Source: Eimeria necatrix
Lineage: Eukaryota > Apicomplexa > Conoidasida > Eucoccidiorida > Eimeriidae
Length of the DNA: 28,449 nucleotides
Assembly: GCF_000499385.1 (NCBI RefSeq)
Contig: NW_013654344.1
Location: forward strand, 1-28,449
Direction of reading: 5' to 3'
Part shown: positions 20,200 through 26,937 of the stretch, one piece after another
Position numbering within the stretch: position 1 is the stretch's first letter
How the letters are laid out: each line of letters opens with the position of its first letter
Program-made: the position numbers and the translations under genes
The notes under the pieces: generated by a model
Seen by the model: only the letters and a program-made list of their open reading frames with translations
Database searches by the model: none
Told to the model about the DNA's origin: nothing

Positions 20200-21422
20200 G
20201 AGTCCTCTGAATGGAACAGATTCATCAGCCGGCGCCCAGCAAATGCCACAGGCCCGGCGGAAGAGCTGCTAGAGTCTTCAGGGGGGCCCCTAGGGCCTTC
20301 AGGGGGGCCCCTAGGGCCTTCAGGGGGGCCCCTAGGGCCTTCAGGGGGGCCCCCAGGGCCTTCAGGGGGGCCCCTCGGGCCTGGGGGGGGGCCCCTAGGG
20401 TCTGGATGGGGGCCCTCATGGCCTGGAGGGGGCCCTCTGGGGCCATGCGGGGGGGGCCCATGGTGATGTGGGGGCCCCCCAGGGTGGTGTGGGGGCCCCC
20501 CAGGGCGGTGTGGGGGCCCCCCAGGGTGGTGTGGGGGCCCCCCAGGGTGGTGTGGGGGCCCCTCGGGGTGATGCGGGGGCCCCTTGGGGTGATGTGGGGG
20601 GCCCCTAGGGTCACGAGGGGGCCCCTTGGGGCCATGGTGGGGGCCCCCAGGGCCACGTGGGGGGCCCCTAGGGGGGTGCGGGGGTACCAAAGGGTCATGG
20701 GGGGGGCCCCTGGGGCCACGGGGGGGGCCCCTGGGGCCGTGAGAGGGGCCCCAATGGTGGTGAGGGGGCCCCATAGGGCCGTGAGGGGGGCCCCTGCGGG
20801 GGAAGGGGGGCCCCCAAGGGCGGCCGGGGGGGCCCCTGGGGTCCCTGGGGCCCCTGGGGCCCCTGGGGCCCCTGGGGGGCCCCCAGGGGCCCCGGTAAAT
20901 GGGGAGATGGTGGGGCCGCCAGGGGAGGCCCGGGGGGGGCCCCCAATGGCGGTGTGGGGGGCCCCCGAAGAAGGGGGGGCCCCTAAACCAAAGGGGGGCC
21001 CCCTTGTGGAAGGGGGGCCCCCCTGCCATCTTGTGGCGGCGGCAAGAATGGGAGACAGGAGCAGCAGGGTCATAGAGAGGGTCTTCGTGAATATCTGTCA
21101 TCCACAGCAACGAGAAGACCGCGTGGGGCTGCTGCTGCTGCTGCTGCTGCTGCAGCAGCTGCTGCTGCTGCTGCTGCTGCTCGTCGACGGCGGTGTGCAC
21201 GCCTGGGCCGGGCTGCTCGGGAGGCAGCGCCGCGACGGGGAGTCCTGCTGCTGCTGCCTCTGCAGCTGCAGCAGCTGCTGCTGCTGCATCTGCTGCTGCT
21301 GCTGCTGCTGCTGGTAGCGGCTGCGCCTCCGCCGCTGCTGCAGCGCCTGCAGCTAGGGAGAGGCACAGCAGCAGCAGAGCTGCAGCTCCCGAGCGCCTTC
21401 CCCCTGGCTCGTGGACCCACAT
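16551..21422 (-). CDS. Calcineurin-type phosphoesterase, acid sphingomyelinase/endopolyphosphatase-like (7 exons, apparent frameshift)
   Basis: Predicted exons: 21422-19946, 19722-19635, 19562-19336, 18919-18454, 18358-18300, 17881-17787 and 17322-16551; about 1060 residues. A hydrophobic N-terminus ([16 protein letters not shown]) suggests a secreted or lysosomal-type enzyme. All five metallophosphoesterase blocks appear in order: [12 protein letters not shown] (D110/H112), [39 protein letters not shown] and [13 protein letters not shown]. Family-specific parts are [49 protein letters not shown] and [17 protein letters not shown] with [10 protein letters not shown]. Phases agree at every junction except exon 3. 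There the upstream part (AG acceptor at 19563) and the GNND part differ by one base, with the switch inside a CTG tract at about 19448-19498. A Gly-Pro-Pro insert of about 250 residues separates blocks 1 and 2. Substrate (sphingolipid, nucleotide or polyphosphate) cannot be decided here. Confidence 0.85.
17507..17536. repeat. Telomere-like array in phosphoesterase intron 6
   Basis: About four CCCTAAA units in the 464-nt intron 17323-17786. The same intron carries a GGGGCCCC minisatellite near its donor and a CTG tract (sense) ending at its acceptor. Confidence 0.85.
17640..17774. repeat. GGGGCCCC minisatellite in phosphoesterase intron 6
   Basis: Alternating runs of 4-7 G and 4-7 C with occasional CTGG or CCTC interruptions. 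The array is highly self-complementary and begins about 12 bases after the GTAAGT donor. Confidence 0.85.
17896..17961. repeat. Telomere-like array in phosphoesterase intron 5 (longest in window)
   Basis: About nine tandem CCCTAAA units. Read in sense, they are TTTAGGG repeats that end about 14 bases before the GCTGCTGCAG acceptor of exon 6. Confidence 0.9.
18025..18295. repeat. GGGGCCCCCATT-type minisatellite in phosphoesterase intron 5
   Basis: Units of about 18 bp alternate GGGGCCCCCATT and GGGGCCCCCAGG types. The array ends at the GTTTGT donor of exon 5. Confidence 0.8.
18381..18438. repeat. Telomere-like array filling phosphoesterase intron 4
   Basis: About eight CCCTAAA units occupy 58 of the 95 bases of intron 18359-18453, between the GTTAGC donor and the GCGCACAG acceptor. 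Confidence 0.88.
19584..19623. repeat. Telomere-like array filling phosphoesterase intron 2
   Basis: About five to six TTTAGGG units occupy more than half of the 72-nt intron 19563-19634. The sense orientation is CCCTAAA, beginning about 11 bases after the GTTTGC donor. Confidence 0.88.
19855..19935. repeat. CAG/CTG tract in phosphoesterase intron 1
   Basis: Long CAG on the + strand, read CTG in sense, following the predicted GTGCTG donor at 19945. It gives spurious Cys, Ala and Leu frames that extend the exon 1 frame. Confidence 0.75.
20275..21030 (-). repeat. Gly/Pro-rich minisatellite in phosphoesterase exon 1
   Basis: About 750 bp of imperfect units of the form GGGGCCCCC plus 6-12 variable bases. 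In the minus coding frame they give GPP followed by R, H, G, D, E or S-containing units, such as RGPPEGP and HHPGGPP. The frame stays open throughout. On the + strand the same DNA gives a spurious open frame with RGAPRAF repeats. Confidence 0.85.
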
Positions 21423-21425
21423 CTT

Positions 21426-21461
<36 letters not shown>

Positions 21462-21526
21462 TTTGGGCTGCTGCAGCGTGCTGCCTTCGCGGGTGCCTTC
21501 CAGCTAGCTGCTGCCGCCGCCGCTGC

Positions 21527-21557
<31 letters not shown>

Positions 21558-21943
21558 AGGAGAATCCTGGATGAATTGAAACACTTTCAAATTGAAGTTT
21601 GTTTAAATAAATGAGTTCAAATTGAAAAAGAAAAAAGGAAAACCCACGCCTGGCACAGCGCAGCGGGACAGCTGCTGCTGCATCGACTGCCGGTGGTCTT
21701 GCTGCTGCAGGCTGGAGAGAAATTAGGAAAGAAATAAAGTTTAAAAAAACAATGAAGAAAAAACAAACAAAACAAGTGCCAAATGATGCAGCAGCAGCAG
21801 CAGCAAGAAGAGCAGCAGCAGCAGCAGCAGCAGCAGCTGCTGCTGCTGCGCGACCCCGCTCACACGCCTCCTCCTCCTCCTCCCGAGGCCTCTCGGGGCC
21901 CCGCAAGCCCTATTTCGAAAACTTCAGCAGCGTGCTGCTGTCT

Positions 21944-21983
<40 letters not shown>

Positions 21984-22221
21984 AGCTCTGTCGTAACGTT
22001 TGCTGCTGCCTTTTCCCCTCTCACACAACTCTTCGTGGGGGCCCCGGGGCCCCCGCAGCTAGCCAGCGAGACCCAGCTGCCTGGGGGCCCCCCTGCATGC
22101 AAAGAAGGCCTTTGTTGGGGTCTGAGGGGCCCCCTGCTGCACGCAGCAGAGTTCACACACCTGAACTGCAGCAGCAGCAGCAGCTGCTGCTGCTGCTGCT
22201 GCCGCAGCAGAGACTTCCGAA
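21423..22221. other. Divergent intergenic region between phosphoesterase and DUF3429-like gene
   Basis: About 800 bp with CTG tracts (21424-21463, 21529-21557, 21948-21984), an AT-rich centre (21580-21780) and a CAG run (21788-21837). It must contain both promoters. Short + strand frames at 21752-22268 are mainly homopolymeric. An upstream exon of the DUF3429-like gene cannot be excluded. Confidence 0.5.
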
Positions 22222-22590
22222 ATGCGCGCAGCGACAGCAGCCGTAAGAGCTGCTGCTCGCCACTTTGAGGGCCCCGCGCTGCTGCTGCGGCCCCGCAGCA
22301 GCAGCAGCAGCAGCAGCAGCAGCGCGCCGCGGTGCTGCTGCTGCTGCTGCAGCCGCTCACTGCGCTCCCATTTGCCCCTACACACAGCCGCTGCAGCCTC
22401 CAGCAGCAGCAGCGGCAGCATCAGCAGCAAAAGTAGTGCTTTGTGGGGCGCTCTGTACCCTCCGCTAGCCGGGGGCCCCCAGGGGGGCCCCCACCAGCTG
22501 CTGCAGCGTTGGGGGCCCCCTGGGGTCTCCGCAGGCACGTGGCTGCTGACGCCGCTGCCTTCTCGCTTCCATGCAGCAGCACACTCCAGG

Positions 22591-22633
<43 letters not shown>

Positions 22634-22759
22634 TGCAGCAGCAGCAGCACCAGCGGCGGCTGGAACAGCAGCAGACAGCAGCAGCAGAGGAAGTCTTCTT
22701 CCCTCTGCCTGACTGCATTTCCTACCCACCTGACTTTGTAGGGCCGCCTGCCGCCGCCC

Positions 22760-22812
<53 letters not shown>

Positions 22813-24697
22813 TCTGCTGCAGCAGAGTTCCTCCCGCTGTGGGCCCGCAGGCTGCTGGCCCCTCAGCCGCAAATTTTGTTTTTGAGAATTTTGGCAGCAG
22901 CTCCTTTGGGGGTGATGGCCGTGGGAGTTCATTTGCTGCCGCGTAAGCACTGCCAAACCCTAAACCCTAAACCCTAAACCCTAAACCCTAAACCCTAAAC
23001 CCTGCGGCTGCGGGCCTGGGGGAGCCGCTGCTGGTTCTTGTGCCGCGTAGCTGGAGGTTAAAAGGTTTAAATTTCGAAAAAGAAATAAATTGAATTTTGG
23101 ACTTTTCAAATGCAATTTTGCAATTTGTTGCACTTTTTGAGTTTTTTGGCATTTTTAATTCCTCTTTTTGCCTCTTTGTGTTTATTTTTTATTTTAATTC
23201 CAAAAAATAAAAGTAAATGCACTTTTGCATTCGCGGCGCAGCGGCGCGCGCGCTTAGGTGTACGTACACCTCAGCGCCTCGCAACTCTCAGGTGTACGTA
23301 CACCTGAACTGCATGCATGCATGCATCCGCGTTTTCGCCAAAACGCGACTTTTTTGCTTCGGAGCCTTTAATTAAATAATCTTTTAATTGTTTTTTGCCA
23401 AAGAGTCTCGAAAATGGACTTTTGGAGCTCCAAAAGTCTCCAAACTCTGCAGGTGTAAAACCCAAAAAAGTCCAAACTCGCAGCCGCGCGAAGCCCTCTT
23501 TCGAGTTGTCTGCATGCGCTCAATTGGGGCTTTTTGGGGCCCTTAGGGGCCCCCTTTTTAGCGGCTTCTTTGCCGGTTTTTCCCCACTAATCTCCTCCGG
23601 AAAAGATCCATTTTAAGGGACTTTTTGAATTTTTTTAATTCTGTTTTTCTGAATTGCTGCAGCTCTCGGCCTCCCCGCTGCAGCAAGAGACCTTCTCTCA
23701 GCCCTCATTGCCTACGCGGCGACTCTTCTTACAGCAAATGTGAGGCCCTTTTGGGGGCCCCCAGGGGCCTCTGGGGGCCCCTCTTGAGGGCCCCCAGGGG
23801 CCCCCCAGAGGGGCCCCTAGGGGCCCCTAAAAGAGGCCTTCAAGGGCCTCAGAAGCAGCTCTGGGGACTCCCGGGACCCTCAGGGGCCCCTAAGGGCCCT
23901 GTGGGGTCCCTAAGCGCTTTTAGGGGGCCCCCTGGGGGGCCCCACGCGAGTACCCTGGGGGCCCCCCCAGGGGCCCCCCGGGGGGCCCCTGAGGGGGCCC
24001 CCTAGGGCACATGTGGGGCCCCACAGGGGTCCTAGGGACATCTGGAGTATCTGCTGGCCCTTGGGGACCGACTGAGGGTTTAGGGTTTAGGGTTTAGGGT
24101 TTATGGATTTGAGGGTGTGTTCCTTTCAGGCAGCCGTTCATGTTGGCCTGCAGCTCGCAGAGTTAGGGTTTCCTCCAAAGGTAGCTTGAAACCCTAAACC
24201 CTAATTTCCAAGCCCCAAACCCTAAACCCTAAACCCTAGTTAACAAAGTCTGGACCCTAAACCCTAGTTCTTGATCCCTCGACCCTAGCGCTCAGCCTGT
24301 TGCTGCCGGACACGCCCCTTTTCCTGAGTAGACCTATTAGCTAGGGTTTAGGGTTTAGGGTTTAGGGTTTAGGGTTTAGGGTTTAGGGTTTAGGGTTTGG
24401 TTGTTTGGGGTTTGTCTGCAGCGGCAGCACCGGGGCTTTTACAACGTGGGGCGCCTGGGGCTGTCTTTGTTCTACGTGGTCCATTCAGTGCTGATATGTG
24501 GTCCGCAAACCCTAAACCCTAAACCCTAAACCCTAAACCCTAAACCCTCGGGCAAGCCGCCGCAACTGTCTCCTTTGTCTCCAGGTCTTGTGCATGAAGA
24601 ACCCCTCAGCGGATTATATCTTGCTGCTGCTTCTGTCTTGGGACTGCTGGGGGTCGATTTGCTGCTCTCAAACAAGGGCTGCGTCCCTTTGTGGTAA

Positions 24698-24728
<31 letters not shown>

Positions 24729-25002
24729 ATGCTGCTGCTGCTGCTGCTGATGCTGCTGCTGCTGCTGCTGCGGTTAGTGCGTCATGGGCCCATGTTGCAT
24801 ATATGTGCGTATACAAGAGCTGGCCGTGTGTTTGAAAGAGACAAATCTGCTGCTGCTGCTGCTGCTGCTGCTGCGGCTGCTGCAGCAGCAGCTTTCACGG
24901 CCAATATGCTGCTGCTGGTTTGCTGCTGCTGCGTGCCCAGGTTTATAAGAGAGCGGAGGCGTTTGGGTCTTTGGATTTTGGGAGGTAAAGCTTTTGCTGC
25001 TG

Positions 25003-25058
<56 letters not shown>

Positions 25059-25344
25059 CTGTCTTAGTTTCTCTCCATCTCTCTCTCCTTTTGTCTTGTC
25101 TTCCTTTATCTCTTTTTTAAAATTTTATCTTCTTTTGCAAATCACTGCCACTTCCGGCGCTGCTGCCGCTGCTACTTGCTGCTGCTGCTGCTGCTGCCAC
25201 TGCTGCTGCTGCCACTGCTGCTGCTGCTGCTGCTGCCACTGCTGCTGCTGCTGCTGCTTCGCTTTTTGTGCAGCTTTGGGGCTCGCAGCTCTTAGTGAGC
25301 AGCAGACGAAGCAGACTCAGCCAGCGCGGCCTCTTTTGGGTTAA
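22222..25344 (+). CDS. DUF3429-like polytopic membrane protein (7 exons, several micro-exons)
   Basis: Predicted exons: 22222-22942, 23663-23739, 24130-24180, 24422-24500, 24585-24693, 24941-24984 and 25274-25344. They total 1152 nt, 383 residues, with all six phase junctions consistent. Donors are GTAAGC, GTGAGG, GTAGCT, GTCCGC, GTAATC and GTAAAG. The join gives hydrophobic segments in order: ILFLRILAAAPLGVMAVGVH, DLLSALIAYAATLL then TANAAVHVGLQLAE, FYNVGRLGLSLFYVVHSVL, LYLAAASVLGLLGVDLLL, and VPLWFIRERRRLGLWILGA. The pattern AYAATLL...AVHVGLQLAE resembles the DUF3429 signature (YxAxILSFLGxxHWGLAL), and D...VPLWFIRERR resembles its D...PxWYxxLR end. DUF3429 proteins are uncharacterised and often predicted mitochondrial. 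The Arg/Ala-rich N-terminus (MRAATAAVRAAARHFEGP) would fit an import signal. The long Gln/Ser-rich N-terminal part and its start are less certain; exon 4 could instead end at 24497. Confidence 0.68.
22955..23003. repeat. Telomere-like array at the start of DUF3429-like intron 1
   Basis: About seven CCCTAAA units begin 12 bases after the GTAAGC donor at 22943. Confidence 0.88.
23258..23326. promoter_or_regulatory. Two GTGTACGTACAC palindromes plus a (GCAT)n block
   Basis: Perfect palindromes at 23258-23269 and 23292-23303 are each extended to AGGTGTACGTACACCT. GCATGCATGCATGCAT follows at 23311-23326. TGCATGC is a known ApiAP2-type motif in apicomplexan promoters. The block lies in the AT-rich part of predicted DUF3429-like intron 1. 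Confidence 0.5.
23745..24005. repeat. GGGGCCCC minisatellite in DUF3429-like intron 2
   Basis: Alternating G and C runs with AGGGGCCTC variants start just after the GTGAGG donor at 23740. They are followed by a TTTAGGG array before the exon 3 acceptor. Confidence 0.85.
24075..24103. repeat. Telomere-like array in DUF3429-like intron 2
   Basis: About four TTTAGGG units, ending about 26 bases before the CCTTTCAG acceptor of exon 3. Confidence 0.88.
24189..24400. repeat. Facing telomere-like arrays in DUF3429-like intron 3
   Basis: CCCTAAA groups at 24189-24204, 24216-24238 and 24254-24266 face a TTTAGGG array at 24342-24400. All lie in intron 24181-24421. The first group starts about eight bases after the donor and the last ends about 20 bases before the acceptor. 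Confidence 0.88.
24507..24548. repeat. Telomere-like array in DUF3429-like intron 4
   Basis: About six CCCTAAA units begin six bases after the GTCCGC donor and occupy half of the 84-nt intron. Confidence 0.88.
25007..25058. repeat. CTG tract in DUF3429-like intron 6
   Basis: About 17 CTG units in sense between the GTAAAG donor and the last exon. A second interrupted CTG/CCACTG array lies at 25177-25257, just before the GTGCAG acceptor. Confidence 0.85.
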
Positions 25345-25704
25345 TTGCGAAATATTTATTTTCAATTTACTTTTAGATTTATCTTTTATTATTTATTCTC
25401 ATTATTACTAAATCTTTATTATTGCATTTCAATTTAATATGTTATTGAGCCTTTATTGTTACAGATTTATTGCTGCACCTTTGTTCAATTCTTAAGCCTG
25501 TACAGTGCCGCGGGGGGCAGCCAGAGGCGCTTAAAGACCCCAAACCCTAAACCCTAAACCCTAAACCCTAGAGGAGCAGGAGGACCTTGCCTGCGTCCCC
25601 TTCTGATCCACGGGCTGTGGAGAAAGGGTTTTCATTTCCGAAGACACAGTGGAATCTTTTTTGAAGAAGAAATTCAATTGAAACTAATCAATTGAAGTTG
25701 AACT
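25345..25704. other. AT-rich intergenic segment
   Basis: Strongly AT-rich at 25345-25490 (probable 3' UTR and downstream of the DUF3429-like gene), then a CCCTAAA array at 25542-25570. On the minus strand a short AG...GT-bounded segment (about 25576-25604) precedes that array. It is too short for me to call. Confidence 0.5.
25542..25570. repeat. Telomere-like array
   Basis: About four CCCTAAA units in the intergenic region downstream of the DUF3429-like gene. Confidence 0.85.
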
Positions 25705-25995
25705 TTAAAAAACCCAACGAGTGACTCCAACTGATAAGACTCCGCAGCCTTCTGCCCCATTTATAAGGCCCTGTAGCTCTGGAGCTGTGAAATACCCCGT
25801 GGGGCAGCTGCAAGACCCAAACCCTAAACCCTAAACCCTAGGACGGGCAGCACTTGTCTGCGTGGTTCTCACTGCTGCGCCGGCTCGCAGCTTGTAATAA
25901 AGCTGCTGTTTGCAACTTGCTGCGAATTCCTCAAGAAGCCAGTTTTAGAAGATCAACTAAGTTGTTTGTGGGCTGGCGAGGCAGAATGAACTAGA
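25705..25995 (-). pseudogene. Possible decayed protein kinase fragment
   Basis: On the minus strand, the reading from 25807 to a TAA at 25707-25705 contains PTGYFTAPELQG, then GVLSVGVTRWVF. This resembles kinase subdomains VIII-IX (GTxxYxAPExxxG...DVWSxGV), but the Asp and Trp positions are lost. Upstream, at about 25995-25854, the frame reads PTNNLVDLLKLAS, a stop, then GIRSK. It resembles the VIb-VII pattern KPxNxLVDxxxLKLADFGI with HRDLK and DFG destroyed. A putative 46-nt intron (25808-25853) holding TTTAGGG repeats joins the pieces in a compatible phase. The in-frame stop, the lost catalytic residues and the absence of other subdomains suggest a relic. The similarity is short and was judged by eye. 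Confidence 0.4.
25819..25840. repeat. Telomere-like array inside the putative kinase relic
   Basis: About three CCCTAAA units lie between the two kinase-like pieces, matching the intron-repeat pattern seen in neighbouring genes. Confidence 0.8.
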
Positions 25996-26937
25996 AGCTG
26001 CTAAGTGCTGGCGGCTGCTGCTGCGGGGTGGCAGCAGCAGCAGCGCGAGCAGAGCTAGCAGCAGACACCCAGCTGCTGCAGCAAAACAACTAAAGTTGAA
26101 CGGAAGCTGCAGTTTTGCTTCTCTTAAGTGCGTTTTCTTTGCAGGGGTGCAGCAGGAGGTGCGCAGACACCCGAGGGCGGCGCTGCGGCTGCTGTCGGCC
26201 GTTGCGTGGAGGCCACGCCGAAGAGGAAAGCGGGGAAATAGACCACTTAGGAGGGCGAGGAGAGCAAAAGAGTTGTTTTAAAACACAAAGTGACCAGTGG
26301 TCACTTCTCGGAGGACCTGCAAGCCTTCTTGTGCTCGCAGCGCGGAGTTGAACGGACGGGGGTGAGAGTACGCGCGTCCGTTTGCAGGTTTCTCGTCTTT
26401 TTCTCGAGGATTCTTCGAGGAAAAAGGCATTACAGCGTGGAACTTTGATTTAAAAAGAGTTTCCACCGGAGCTTTCCACTTTTAATGGGCCGGTTGTGGC
26501 GGGAAAAGCAGAATCCGGAAGCAACCAGCGACGCGAGCGAGCCCTGAACGCATCGACGGGCGGGGTTGGGGGCTGCGGGCCTCGAGGACTTTCTTCTTTC
26601 TTTTAGCATTTGGGACTTTCTGCAATTTCTAGCAATTGCAATCGGCGGAACAGCGCCGAGAGCCCGAGAATAGTTCGGTTCCGCGGCCTCCCGAGGAGCC
26701 GGGCGACCCACTCGATCCGGCTGTGCAACTTGGCACTTTGGTCGCCGCGAGTTCGTCTGCTTCTTCGGCTTTTTCTTTTTAATTAAAGTAGAATTGAAAA
26801 CTGTACATGTTGGCGTCAGCGGATCGCGGCATGGGACGCGCCATGGGCAGATCTGGCCAGTTTCAACTTTGCTTCCTCCCCCTCTTGGCTGCCTTCGCGC
26901 GTCGCTGAAGCTGCACTCCGGCATTTTTAGGAGCCCA
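25996..26937. other. Upstream region of the last gene
   Basis: Mixed-composition sequence with few repeats, unlike the rest of the window. An acceptor-like TTTTCTTTGCAG at about 26133-26144 precedes a short Arg-rich + frame ending near 26280. I could not link it to any exon. A minus-strand frame (26430-27095) overlaps the next gene and looks like chance. The promoter of the last gene is expected here. Confidence 0.45.

Noticed and set aside
20211..21317. + strand frame with RGAPRAF and WGPPRVV repeats
   Set aside because: Antisense shadow of the phosphoesterase Gly-Pro-Pro minisatellite. The opposite strand has conserved domains on both sides.
22059..22718. Minus-strand frame opposite DUF3429-like exon 1
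   Set aside because: Dominated by Cys, Ala and Leu runs from antisense CAG; the + strand frame splices into a coherent protein.
24588..24940. Continuous + frame including HGPMLHICAYTRAGRVFERDK as an exon of the DUF3429-like gene
   Set aside because: Its frame does not join exon 5 in phase. Splicing from 24693 to 24941 gives the family-like end VPLWFIRERR instead.
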